Position numbers and translations under genes: made by a program
Source: Notolepis coatsorum
Taxonomy: Eukaryota; Chordata; Actinopteri; Aulopiformes; Paralepididae
NCBI GenBank assembly: GCA_963971535.1
Contig: OZ020599.1
Location: forward strand, 100,118,368 to 100,182,367
DNA length: 64,000 nucleotides
Direction: 5' to 3'
The notes under the pieces: generated by a model
Told to the model about the DNA's origin: nothing
What the model saw: the letters and a program-made list of their open reading frames with translations, nothing else
Databases searched by the model: none
Part shown: positions 22,078 to 33,825 of the stretch, piece by piece
How positions within the stretch are numbered: position 1 is the stretch's first letter
Layout of the letters: every line of letters begins with the position of its first letter

Positions 22078-22380
22078 GTACCTTTGTTAATCCCCTTGGG
22101 GGAAATTAGTTCTCTGCACTTGACCCATCCCAACTATCTAGGTCAGTCGCACATAGTGCGCCACCCGGGGACCAACCGCAGTTGTAACGCCAGTAAGTCG
22201 GTCAAGGGCAACAGCAGGAGACCTAGCATGTCTTTTTGGTGTGGGAGGAAACTGGAGAGTACCCGGAGGAAAGCCCACGCAAACACTGGGAGAGAACATG
22301 CAAACTCTTACACAGAGATTACCTTCTTGCTGTGAGGCAACAGTGATAACACCTGTGCCACCGCGCTGCCCCGAGGCCGA
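22078..22380 (-). mobile_element. SINE-like repeat with tRNA-like head
   Basis: Read on the - strand it starts GGCAGCGCGGTGGCACAGGT, continues with TGTTGCCTCACAGCAAGAAGG and GTTTGCATGTTCTC, and ends CCCCAAGGGGATTAACAAAG. I recall this type as a widespread fish repeat; the family name is uncertain. Confidence 0.65.
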
Positions 22381-22525
22381 AAAGCATAATAATGCAAGAT
22401 AAAAGCTTGTAACATACAAATTCCAAATAGCTAAAAGGCACTGAACGTGTCTCAGCGGTTAGTTTTTCCCTATTAACATAATCCTCCAATTTTTGGAATC
22501 TGGCTTTGTGAGAATGCAACAGGCC

Positions 22526-25500
22526 CCATTACTGAGGGGAGCGACTCTCATTACTGAGGGGACCGAGTCTCATTACTGAGGGGAGCGACTCTCATTACTG
22601 AGGGGACAGAGTCTCATTACTGAGGGGGACAGAGTCTCATTACTGAGGGGACAGAGTCTCATTACTGAGGGGACAGAGTCTCATTACTGAGGGGACAGAG
22701 TCTCATTACCGAGGGGACAGAGTCTCATTACTGAGGGGACAGAGTCTCTTTACTGAGGGGAGCGACTCTCATTACTGAGGGGACAGAGTCTCATTACTGA
22801 GGGGACAGAGTCTCATTACTGAGGGGACAGAGTCTCATTACTGAGGGGACAGAGTCTCATTACTGAGGGGACAGAGTCTCATTACTGAGGGGAGCGACTC
22901 TCATTACTGAGGGGACAGAGTCTCATTACTGAGGGGACAGAGTCTCATTACTGAGGGGGACAGAGTCTCATTACTGAGGGGACAGAGTCTCATTACTGAG
23001 GGGACAGAGTCTCATTACTGAGGGGGACAGAGTCTCATTACTGAGTGGACAGAGTCTCATTACTGAGGGGACAGAGTCTCATTACTGAGGGGGACAGAGT
23101 CTCATTACTGAGGGGACAGAGTCTCATTACTGAGGGGGACAGAGTCTCATTACTGAGGGGGACAGAGTCTCATTACTGAGGGGACAGAGTCTCATTACTG
23201 AGGGGGACAGAGTCTCATTACTGAGGGGGACAGAGTCTCATTACTGAGGGGACAGAGTCTCATTACTGAGGGGACAGAGTCTCATTACCGAGGGGACAGA
23301 GTCTCTTTACCGAGGGGACAGAGTCTCATTACCGAGGGGACAGAGTCTCATTACTGAGGGGGACAGAGTCTCATTACCGAGGGGACAGAGTCTCATTACT
23401 GAGGGGACAGAGTCTCATTACCGAGGGGACAGAGTCTCATTACCGAGGGGACAGAGTCTCATTACTGAGGGGACAGAGTCTCATTACTGAGGGGACAGAG
23501 TCTCATTACCGAGGGGGACAGAGTCTCATTACTGAGGGGGACAGAGTCTCATTACTGAGGGGACAGAGTCTCATTACTGAGGGGACAGAGTCTCATTACC
23601 GAGGGGACAGAGTCTCATTACTGAGGGGACAGAGTCTCATTACTGAGGGGGACAGAGTCTCATTACCGAGGGGGACAGAGTCTCATTACTGAGGGGGACA
23701 GAGTCTCATTACTGAGGGGACAGAGTCTCATTACTGAGGGGACAGAGTCTCATTACCGAGGGGACAGAGTCTCATTACTGAGGGGACAGAGTCTCATTAC
23801 CGAGGGGACAGAGTCTCATTACTGAGGGGACAGAGTCTCTTTACTGAGGGGACAGAGTCTCATTACTGAGGGGACAGAGTCTCATTACTGAGGGGACAGA
23901 GTCTCATTACCGAGGGGGACAGAGTCTCATTACTGAGGGGACAGAGTCTCATTACTGAGGGGACAGAGTCTCATTACTGAGGGGACAGAGTCTCATTACC
24001 GAGGGGGACAGAGTCTCATTACTGAGGGGACAGAGTCTCATTACCGAGGGGGACATAGTCTCATTACTGAGGGGACAGAGTCTCATTACTGAGGGGACAG
24101 AGTCTCATTACTGAGGGGACAGAGTCTCATTACCGAGGGGGACAGAGTCTCATTACTGAGGGGACAGAGTCTCATTACTGAGGGGGACAGAGTCTCATTA
24201 CTGAGGGGACAGAGTCTCATTACCGAGGGGGACAGAGTCTCTTTACTGAGGGGACAGAGTCTCATTACCGAGGGGACAGAGTCTCATTACTGAGGGGACA
24301 GAGTCTCATTACCGAGGGGGACAGAGTCTCATTACTGAGGGGGACAGAGTCTCATTACTGAGGGGACAGAGTCTCATTACCGAGGGGGACAGAGTCTCTT
24401 TACTGAGGGGACAGAGTCTCATTACCGAGGGGGACAGAGTCTCATTACTGAGGGGACAGAGTCTCATTACCGAGGGGGACAGAGTCTCATTACTGAGGGG
24501 ACATAGTCTCATTACTGAGGGGACAGAGTCTCATTACCGAGGGGGACAGAGTCTCATTACTGAGGGGACAGAGTCTCATTACTGAGGGGACAGAGTCTCA
24601 TTACTGAGGGGACAGAGTCTCATTACCGAGGGGACAGAGTCTCATTACTGAGGGGACAGAGTCTCATTACCGAGGGGACAGAGTCTCATTACTGAGGGGA
24701 CAGAGTCTCATTACTGAGGGGACAGAGTCTCATTACTGAGGGGACAGAGTCTCATTACTGAGGGGACAGAGTCTCATTACTGAGGGGGACAGAGTCTCAT
24801 TACTGAGGGGACAGAGTCTCATTACTGAGGGGACAGAGTCTCATTACTGAGGGGACAGAGTCTCATTACCGAGGGGACAGAGTCTCATTACTGAGGGGGA
24901 CAGAGTCTCATTACCGAGGGGGACAGAGTCTCATTACTGAGGGGGACAGAGTCTCATTACTGAGGGGACAGAGTCTCATTACTGAGGGGACAGAGTCTCT
25001 TTACCGAGGGGACAGAGTCTCATTACTGAGGGGACAGAGTCTCATTACCGAGGGGACAGAGTCTCATTACTGAGGGGACAGAGTCTCATTACCGAGGGGG
25101 ACAGAGTCTCATTACTGAGGGGACAGAGTCTCATTACCGAGGGGGACAGAGTCTCTTTACTGAGGGGACAGAGTCTCATTACCGAGGGGACAGAGTCTCA
25201 TTACTGAGGGGACAGAGTCTCATTACCGAGGGGGACAGAGTCTCATTACTGAGGGGGACAGAGTCTCATTACTGAGGGGACAGAGTCTCATTACCGAGGG
25301 GGACAGAGTCTCTTTACTGAGGGGACAGAGTCTCATTACCGAGGGGACATAGTCTCATTACTGAGGGGACAGAGTCTCATTACCGAGGGGGACAGAGTCT
25401 CATTACTGAGGGGACAGAGTCTCATTACTGAGGGGACAGAGTCTCATTACTGAGGGGACAGAGTCTCATTACCGAGGGGACAGAGTCTCATTACTGAGGG

Positions 25501-25908
25501 GACAGAGTCTCATTACCGAGGGGGACAGAGTCTCATTACTGAGGGGACAGAGTCTCATTACTGAGGGGACAGAGTCTCATTACTGAGGGGACAGAGTCTC
25601 ATTACTGAGGGGACAGAGTCTCATTACTGAGGGGACAGAGTCTCATTACTGAGGGGACAGAGTCTCATTACTGAGGGGGACAGAGTCTCATTACTGAGGG
25701 GACAGAGTCTCATTACTGAGGGGACAGAGTCTCATTACTGAGGGGACAGAGTCTCATTACCGAGGGGACAGAGTCTCATTACTGAGGGGGACAGAGTCTC
25801 ATTACTGAGGGGACAGAGTCTCATTACTGAGGGGACAGAGTCTCATTACCGAGGGGACAGAGTCTCATTACCGAGGGGACAGAGTCTCATTACTGAGGGG
25901 ACAGAGTC
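22526..25908. repeat. 22-bp minisatellite, about 150 copies
   Basis: The consensus is TCATTACTGAGGGGACAGAG plus TC. Common variants are GGGGG (23 bp), TACCGAG for TACTGAG, CTTTACT, and rarer GACATAG. The array fills the intron between the ppp1r12b exons at 20304 and 25932 and ends about 24 bp before the latter. The first units carry GGGAGCGACTC instead of GGGACAGAGTC. Each unit holds a G4 run and a small CTCA...TGAG inverted repeat. Confidence 0.98.
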
Positions 25909-25931
25909 ATTCTCATTTGTGTTCTTTTCAG

Positions 25932-26036
25932 ATGTATGTGGAGGCCCTGCATGAGAATGAGAAGCTCAAGTCCAGGTTACAGGACAGCAAACAGGAGCTC
26001 GCCAAGATACGCTCACAGCTGGAGAAAGTCACCCAG
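25932..26036 (+). CDS. ppp1r12b: ppp1r12b exon: first half of C-terminal coiled coil
   Basis: This 105-nt, 35-codon, phase 0-0 exon has acceptor TTCTTTTCAG and donor GTACCA. It starts MYVEALHENEKLKSRL and ends IRSQLEKVTQ. The heptad-rich, charged sequence matches the MYPT C-terminal coiled coil (LYEQILAENEKLK in MYPT1, recalled). This region helps dimerise the subunit and bind regulators. The 22-bp minisatellite stops just short of its branch-point region. Confidence 0.9.
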
Positions 26037-26084
26037 GTACCATATAAACACGGTGCCCATTGTGGTCATAACAACATTTACTCC

Positions 26085-26208
26085 ATGTGAATGAATGAAT
26101 GAATGAATGAATGAATGAATGAACGAACGAACGAACGAACGAACGAACGAACGAACGAACGAACGAACGAACCGTTCGAACGAACGAACGAACGAACGAA
26201 CGAACGAG
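26085..26208. repeat. (GAAT)n/(GAAC)n tetranucleotide repeat
   Basis: GAATGAAT turns into GAACGAAC with one CGTTCGAACG inversion near 26171. On the opposite strand it forms the head of the adjoining LINE fragment. Confidence 0.95.
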
Positions 26209-26855
26209 TTTCAAGTTTCTCAAGTTTCTTTAATAGTTGTCATACAGAAGTACAGAATACTTTTGTACAAAATGCTTCTTACTGTTGCGCTCCAGAGACT
26301 GTGCATGACAAGATAAGTATGAAATAAAAACATAGTAAAAATTAGAAGTAAAAAAAGAGGTCACAGTGTTCAGTTTTGACATATGTACAATGTTCGTAGA
26401 CGTAGTTACCATACAATATACAATACTGTGCAGTGTACTAATATACAATACAATATAGTGCAAGGCATAAATGGACGAGGTGCAGTTTAGGTACAATTCA
26501 CAGTAGGTGTACGAGTTGTAGTGCAAATCCTTTATCAATAAATATAAAGTGTAAGTGTGTTTGTGTGATCTAAAGTGTGGAGAGTGGGTGCTGCAGTGTG
26601 TTGTTTGTTTGAGTGAGTGTGTGCGTGTGGGTGTGTGTGCTGTGTGCATTTGATGGTTGTTGCATATTGATTATTGTTCGTTTAGCGATTATTTTCGTTT
26701 AGCAGCCTGATGGCCTGGGGATAGAAGCTCCTTCTGAGTCTTTCTGTGCTCGCCATAAGACTCCGGTATCGCTTGCCTGACGGCAGCAGTTCAAAGAGGC
26801 AGTTGTTCGGGTGGCTCGAGTCCTTAATAATTCTCTTAGCCTTCCCCTTGCACCG
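26209..26855 (-). mobile_element. LINE 3' fragment with reverse-transcriptase C terminus
   Basis: On the - strand, 26852-26682 is open and ends LFELLPSGKRYRSL, then STERLRRSFYPQAIRLLN and a stop. I recognise this C-terminal block from fish L2/Rex-like LINE ORF2 proteins. A 3' UTR of ~470 bp follows, down to the tetranucleotide tail. It is 5' truncated at the second GAAT array. Confidence 0.75.
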
Positions 26856-27460
26856 AACGAACGAATGAATGAATGAATGAATGAATGAACGAATGAATGA
26901 ATGAATGAATGAATGAATGAATGAATGAATGAATGAATGAATGAATGAATGAATGAATGAATGAATGAATGGTTTTATTTCGGTCTTTTACAAAGCAATG
27001 TACAATAGTAGAACATTTATAAAAGAAAGAAATTACAGAGGCTTATAATTGCCTACACTTTCTACATTACATTATTTACAAAAAAACACAATTCAGTACA
27101 TAATTTTGCAAAAACAAAAGGTTACAAAAGTTTTAGTTTTATATACAAAACGTATACACATTTATTTATGTTTTTTATATATCTTTTTTTGTCACGATTT
27201 TAATACAGTTATGTTATAATAAAATATAATTAGGATAATAATAAGGTTTTATATTTATGTATCACCTTATTTGAATAATTTCTTACATTTTACACATTTT
27301 TACTTCTTTGTCACAGTTATTCCATAGTTTTACCCCTTTAACAGATATACATCGACTTTTTATATTTATCCTTGCCTTTGCGATATTGAAGACATGTGTT
27401 CCCCTAAGTTTATACCGGCTCTCTCTAGTTTGGAACAACTCCTGAACGCTACCTTTACAT
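26856..27460 (-). mobile_element. (GAAT)n tract joined to another LINE 3' fragment
   Basis: (GAAT)n at about 26860-26971 is followed by TGGTTTTATTTCGGTCTTTT and AT-rich sequence. Read on the - strand this is the 3' end of a LINE with an ATTC-type tail. A similar end lies at 60001. Confidence 0.55.
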
Positions 27461-27479
27461 TTTAGATTTAGTCATTCAG

Positions 27480-27780
27480 CCGATGCTTTTATAAAAAAAT
27501 TTTGCCATTCATAAGTCAATATCTAGTAAAAATATCAGGTTTAAGCTCGCTTAAAGTAGCGTAACTTTGGAGCAAAATCTAGCCCCTTTGTTGGTAAGCT
27601 AGCATGTCTAGATCTCTAGTTTCATAATTTATGATACCAGTACAATTGCGCTAGCTTAAAAAGGGCTAGAGTCACGGCACTTTGCATTTTTCGCAGACCA
27701 TATTATATATAGAATAAAATTTGCCGTTCGAATGCCACCTCACTCGACCAAATCCATGCCTCGGTTCTCGAGTTACATGA
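27480..27780. mobile_element. Dispersed repeat fragment, inverted copy at ~60940
   Basis: GCTAGCATGTCTAGATCTCTAGTTTCAT here matches, with divergence, the reverse complement of 60940-61095. Both show a GCTAGC-rich end. Class unknown. Confidence 0.5.
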
Positions 27781-28408
27781 CGATATGTCAGGCGTGCAAC
27801 TTTTTACGTGCAAGCGTCAGCTTACCACCCCGGACTCCCGACCCTCTAGAACTGTCAATCATCCGCCGATTGCGAAAATTATTGGTCAGCCAATGAGTGT
27901 AGCTTTCTAATGATACCCCACATGGGGGTGTGCACATAAGGGATCTAGGTGAAAGGTGACGAGCGAAAACCAGAAGTGAACGAAATTTCGAATGAATCGC
28001 CGTGGATGGAGAAATGGAGACCTTTTTTCTTGGCACACGGTTTACCCGGATCTCTTTAATTTCTGAACGGATTTTTATAAGATTTGGACCTGTACTGTTA
28101 CAATCTGCTTCCCCCTGTACAATCGCCGCTACTGCCTCTGTTCTCCCATTTCCTTCAATCTGTCCTTAGTTATTAATGTACTCTCCTTCATGTGGTCCAT
28201 TTCTATGTTCCTGTTATCTGCTCTGTTCCCTGGTCTGGTCTAGTGTGTGGTCTCCAGTGTGTGTGTGTGTTTATTGTGGTTGCCGTCTAGTCTCGTCTCA
28301 TTGTGTTCTCTGTTTAGCCTTGCCTAGTCTGTGTTCCCGCAGGTGTCCCTCGTCCAATCAGTGTGTGTTTTTATGTGTGCTCCCCCGTCTTCCGTGTTGC
28401 ATCATTAC
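27781..28408. other. Intron sequence, no gene seen
   Basis: Pyrimidine-rich stretches but no recognised exon. Confidence 0.4.
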
Positions 28409-28422
28409 CCTGTTTATCATTC

Positions 28423-28896
28423 TTTTTTTTGTATCCACTTTTTCTCCTCCTATTTTTCTTGTATTTTCCTCCCATCCCAATTTAGTCGTTATGCCAATTC
28501 CCCCCTCACCTTCCTGGTTGTTGCGCGCATTTGCCCCCTACTTGCCGGTCTAGGGAGCCCTGAAGTCTATCACATGCTTTCTCCGATACAAAGGAGACAG
28601 CCAGCAGCCTCTTTTCACCTGGCAGCGAGGACTCTCATTGGGTGAGTGTAACGCGTGGGAGGGCACACTACCTCACCCAGATCCCTTCCTTGCTGTGCAG
28701 GCGCCCTGACCGACCTGTAGGAGTCACTGTTTACATCGACCAGATTACCACCCACCGGCTTCCCTCCCGCTGACACTGCCAATTGTGTCAGTATGACGAC
28801 CGGCCAAGCCGGAGGCACCGCTATCAGCTGGATTCGATACCGGTGTCTCTGCGGTGGTAGACAGACGCTTAGTCCGCTGCGCTACCCGGCCGCTCT
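28423..28896 (-). mobile_element. tRNA-derived SINE, family A copy 3
   Basis: Reverse orientation of the 16474 family. The A tail end is at 28423 and the tRNA-like head GCCGGGTAGCGCAGCGGAC at the right. The 14-bp duplication CCTGTTTATCATTC flanks it (28409-28422 and 28897-28910). Confidence 0.9.
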
Positions 28897-28910
28897 CCTG
28901 TTTATCATTC

Positions 28911-29291
28911 GTGAAGCTCCCTGTATTCCTGTCATGTTCATATCCTGCCGTTCACGGAATTGCCCATTGTTTCTCCAGTCTATTAGTAAGTGTATTCTAG
29001 TGTTCCTTGTTTTGTTGCTGCTCTTCTTTGTTTTCGTGTCACAGTTCGTGTTTGGTCAGGGTTTTTTTTGGTCAGGTTCTCCGTGCCAGCTCGGCTGTGC
29101 CTTTACGTTCGTGCTTTTGTAATGTACCTTGTTGCTGCCTTGACCAAGTAAAGCTCTTTTGTTCCACACCCCATCGACTCCTGCCTCTCTCTACTCACTC
29201 CCTGTCCTGCGCTTGGGTCCTACCCTCCACCACTCACCCCAGACTATAACATGTACTACATAAGACTTCAGGCTATGGATTCGCTTATACC

Positions 29292-29294
<3 letters not shown>
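28911..29294. other. Intron sequence, no gene seen
   Basis: Pyrimidine-rich sequence with no supported exon. Confidence 0.4.

Positions 29295-29363
<69 letters not shown>
29295..29363. repeat. (TA)n microsatellite
   Basis: About 33 uninterrupted TA units. Confidence 0.97.
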
Positions 29364-29365
<2 letters not shown>

Positions 29366-29744
29366 CAACTGCTACAGAAAAATGTGAGTAGACAAGTTCA
29401 AGTTCAACTCAAGTTCAGCCCTATGTTACTCTATTTCATTAGCACTAAAAGTGATTTTCCTTTTTTGCATTAGTAACTTCAGAATGTTATCTTTCAAAAG
29501 AGACCAGGCTTATGCATGTGCTATAAGCATAAAGTATAAAGATACGCTTTTCAAAAAAAGTATGCAGTCCTCAAGTTCAAGTTAAAAAAATTGCCGCTTT
29601 TCTGGGTGCATGTTAAGAGGCTAAAGATGGCTAATCAAACTGATAGTTTTCCAATGGGTAACCGAGGGCAACAACAATCTCTGCCCCCCAAATGGTAGGC
29701 GGCGTTTCCAGTGGCCAACACGCCGACTGGCCCTATACTGTAGG

Positions 29745-29825
29745 TGGGTCTTGTGTAGCTGGATGGGTAGAGCAAGGCCCTAACACTGCCAGGGTTATGA
29801 GTTCGACTCCCACTGGGACCCCCAA
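29745..29825 (+). mobile_element. tRNA-like SINE head, family C
   Basis: GTAGCTGGATGGGTAGAGCA and GAGTTCGACTCCCA form A- and B-box-like promoter words. A related head lies at 56425. No folded mature tRNA with CCA-compatible ends is evident, so a SINE remnant is preferred to a tRNA gene. Confidence 0.6.
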
Positions 29826-29911
29826 TCATACATCCAATACATCTAAAAGGTTGTGAGAATCTCTTTTTTTTCTGACGACAGACTGAATAACGACACCGTC
29901 TTGACTTTCAG

Positions 29912-29962
29912 AAACAAGAGAGGATAACCGAGAGATCCAGTGTACTTGAATCAGAGAAAAGG
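29912..29962 (+). CDS. ppp1r12b: ppp1r12b exon, 17 codons
   Basis: This 51-nt exon has acceptor CTTTCAG, donor GTATGT and phase 0-0. It encodes KQERITERSSVLESEKR, matching the MYPT segment between the two coiled-coil blocks (RQERFADRSLLEMEKR in MYPT1, recalled). Like its downstream neighbour it is a short cassette of exactly 51 nt. Confidence 0.9.
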
Positions 29963-30297
29963 GTATGTATCCTGAAGGGCCTTCTCTTAAGATTGATCTG
30001 ACTGAGGCGTCTTTGTATTCTCAATCGAGCTGTTTTCCCTCGACGACTCCATGTCCACTTCAGTGATTGCTTCCATCCTAACTAATCCCCCCTGTCTTGT
30101 TGTCTATCCCACTCTTAACAGCCTACACTGGTTTAATTTGTGAGAAAGCTTTAGGCCTTCAGAATTTCAATGTGAAACCCTGAAGCACTCGAGAAAACTA
30201 AGACCAGAGGATTTGCTTTGTGGAAAAACCCTTTGACGTCTAAATATCTTTTCTTTTACTGACCGGTTGCAAAACTTTGTCATCTTTATATCCCCAG

Positions 30298-30348
30298 GAA
30301 AAACAGGCTCTTGAGAAGAGAGTGACAGACATGGAAGAGGAGTTGAAG
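30298..30348 (+). CDS. ppp1r12b: ppp1r12b exon, 17 codons
   Basis: This 51-nt exon has acceptor ATCCCCAG, donor GTTAGT and phase 0-0. It encodes EKQALEKRVTDMEEELK, the MYPT coiled-coil segment (RRALERRISEMEEELK in MYPT1, recalled). It can join in frame to either terminal exon, at 35775 or 37514, so the choice made after it sets the C terminus. Confidence 0.92.
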
Positions 30349-30559
30349 GTTAGTCCTGCCTTGCAGAGATACATGACACAACACTAGTGGGGCCCGCCCT
30401 GCCCAGCGACAGGTGACCAGGGTCAAGATACTATCTAGTTGCTAGGCTGGTAAAGATATGCCTCCTAAAGTGTGTAAACGGAAGTACAGGAAGTGCAGGC
30501 TACAGGCTTTCCGGTTTCGAAAAAACAATTATAGAAACGTGTGAAGTGCACAATATTTC

Positions 30560-30650
30560 CTCGTTTAAGCCACTGCATCGGCTTTGCCTGACCGGGACGT
30601 TCTAGCTTGTTTGCCGACAGGATTCGGGAAAAGTTTGGTCCGTTCGGAGG
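30560..30650 (+). pseudogene. Fragment of a RecQ-like helicase from a mobile element
   Basis: At 30587-30646 the frame reads PDRDVLACLPTGFGKSLVR, which contains a Walker A motif (GFGKSL) in a RecQ-type context. Only about 20 residues remain before the similarity ends, and there are stops on both sides. It probably derives from a transposon-carried helicase. Confidence 0.5.
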
Positions 30651-31210
30651 CAGCTTCCAGGGGAAGTACATACACAGGAAATTCTACCCCATACACACTT
30701 TCGGCCGTAGTTCTTTACCAGGCTTTATCTCACGGAGGAGATAAAACTGGGAACGAGGTTATCTAGTTTATAGTGTTTTTTCTTTCCCTGACATAATGTA
30801 CCCAAAAAGTATACACCCCCTCCGAAAGCCAATTTGCTGATTATGTTAAATCGAGCACATCTAAAGCATTTGGGGGGAAAGGAGACATAGACACAGTCTG
30901 AGATGTTCTGGGTAGCCAGGTGGAAGGATGAGAAAGAGAGAGAGAGGGAAGGTCGATGCTTAAGGCTCATTACTCCGCACTCCGCAGTGTCCTGCTGGGC
31001 TCTCGGAGTCTGCTCTGCCCTCCGCTGCTGTAGCAACACTGTGACCTAGTTCCAGCTGAATACCAGCTCCGTCCACGACGAGCCAAGGACCTGCCTTTGT
31101 TACACATTCCTGCTCTAATTGTGTCTATTCGGCATCGCAAAGAAACAAGGGAGCAAACACCAACAGAGGGAAAAATATCAGGCCCTGATGATGGGATGTC
31201 TGTGACGAAA

Positions 31211-31497
31211 TTAAAGGAACATTTTGGGAAATTAGCTTATTTGCCATCTACCCTGGAGTTAGACAAGAAGATACATACCTTTTTCTTCTCTGTGCATGCA
31301 GTAGGAGTAGGAAGACGCGCACCGTTAGCCTAGCTTAGCGTCAGTCACTGGAAGTAGGTTCCTCCATTAGCCTAGTTCCCAACATCTTCCTACTCCTACT
31401 GCATGCACAGAGAAGAAAAAGGTATGTATCTTCTTGTCTAACTCCAGGGTAGCTGGCAAATAAGCTAATTTCCCAAAATGTTGGAGTGTTCCTTTAA
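31211..31497. mobile_element. Fold-back MITE, family D copy 1
   Basis: A near-perfect inverted repeat. TTAAAGGAACATTTTGGGAA at the left pairs with the CCTTTAA end at the right, and the arms include GCATGCACAGAGAAGAAAA. Copies 2 and 3 are at 33857 and 37850. Confidence 0.9.
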
Positions 31498-32070
<573 letters not shown>

Positions 32071-32095
32071 ATTACACCCTCAAACACATTCAAAT

Positions 32096-32681
32096 TAGGG
32101 CTGTCAGTTTATCACGTTAATTAGATTAATTAATTACACAGCAAATTATCGCGTTATGAAAATTAACTCAAAATTTATAAAATAATAATAATAATTTTCT
32201 TTTTTAAATCTCATTCATTCCATAATAACGTAGAATAAACATTTACAAACTTTTTTTTTAGATGGTCCATTTGCATGTTCTTGGTATCTGATTCTAGGGA
32301 CATCTATGGATCTCAGGGAATGTATTCCCAGTGTCAGAAATACTGTGTCTGTTACTAGGCTTGAGTAAATTGTAATGAACCAAATGAGAATATCAATTCA
32401 ATTTATTATTGTATATTTTTTTGACTGTGAATAACACCATGCTAAAATTGACCAGAACTGAAAAATCTAAGCAAATGAATAAAGGGAAGATGATTAAACA
32501 GAAGGTTTTGTAGATACAGTACTGAATTCTGCCATCCGGACACATGCAATTTGAAATATGATTATAGAATATAAAATATCAGGCCTAAAATGGTTATGCG
32601 ATTAAAATGCGATTAATTAGATTAATTAATTACAAATCCTGTAATTAATTAGATACTTTTTTTAATCGCCTGACAGCACTA
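32096..32681. mobile_element. Non-autonomous DNA element with TAGGGCTGTCA ends
   Basis: The left end TAGGGCTGTCAG and right end CTGACAGCACTA are inverted repeats. Subterminal TTAATTAGATTAATTAATTA occurs at both ends. About 586 bp, no coding capacity. I recall ends of this kind from widespread vertebrate DNA repeats. Confidence 0.75.
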
Positions 32682-33817
32682 ATTAAAATATATACTGCAC
32701 ATGCATAATGAGGTATACAGGCACCTTTTCACCTTTCACATGCTATAAACTTTATAAAGTACATGTTGTGTTTTTATCACCAGGTTTTTCCAGATCCATT
32801 TTATCTCCCTTTTTAATTTTGTTTTTATCTTTGATCAACACTAACATCTACATTTTAATAATGGAGTTTAATTATTCCTGGCAGCTACTGGAGCTATAGC
32901 AATGGCAAACGTACAGGACCCGGAGCATAGTCGGATCTGATTTAGTATCAAAGGGTTCAATAGCAATAGCGCTTAATGAGGGATGATTATGCATTCTCTT
33001 CTCTGTCTCTCCCTCTCTCCCTCCCTCCCCTCTCTCCCTCCCTCTATCCCTTCCGTCTTTCCCAAGAGCACATTTCCAAACCAGTGCTTTAGAAACTGTA
33101 CTGCTGGACTGTCTCTACAACAGACCCACCAGGATTTCTTTTTTTGTGATTATTGCGACCCAAACATGTTTCGCTGCGTTTTTTCCAAAACATTACAATA
33201 CGATTTGTGATTTCTTTTCTCTCAATCATTGTGTCCAAAAAATGTCAGGAGATTGTGAAAATTAGGAGATTGTGACTGAAAAGTGACTCGTCGGATAAAG
33301 ATGAATGCTAATTGCTTGCAAGGTCACAATAAGTGGCCAAACAGCGGGTTCCATTTTATGCAGAAATATTACAGGGATTTGGGGAAATTTGCATGATGTG
33401 ACAAAAGGTTGAATTCGCGTTAATTCTTGCGATTATAAAGTCCTAGAGAGACTGGCATAATGAGCCTCTATAGCAGCACAGTCCAGCCTCCACCGTACGC
33501 ATTGGGGTTTCTTTTTAGTCTAAGCGCAGGCCAACTTCAAATGGTTTCCTACAAAAGTGCCCTGGGGTTTTTCGAGAAGCAGCTGGATGATTATCTCCTC
33601 TTTACCTCGTCCTTGCCCCTCCCCATCCTCCTTCACAAACTATTGCTGGTGTGGTCTGGGTCACCACATGGGCTCTGGATGTGTGTTGTGGGTTCCCCTC
33701 GAGAATGGCGTCAAACCGCAGGCCTCTCGCGTCACTCCGCACTGAGGTCTACCTCAAAGCCGGGCCAAGGAGAGAGAGGGAAATTAATCCTTTCCATTCC
33801 ATGCCTCCAACCTATAA
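32682..33817. other. Intron sequence, no gene seen
   Basis: A pyrimidine-rich CTC tract lies at about 33003-33060. The + strand frame starting near 33460 has no family signature. Confidence 0.4.
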
Positions 33818-33825
33818 CTTATTGC

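Noticed and set aside
22526-25908. Regular short direct repeats suggesting a CRISPR array
   Set aside because: The units are adjacent with no unique spacers, and the context is a vertebrate intron. It is a minisatellite.
26115-26327. Asn-Glu-Arg-Thr repeat frame
   Set aside because: Translation of the GAAC/GAAT tetranucleotide repeat.
29745-29825. Possible functional tRNA gene
   Set aside because: Box-like words are present, but paired acceptor and anticodon stems could not be drawn, and related heads occur elsewhere as SINEs.
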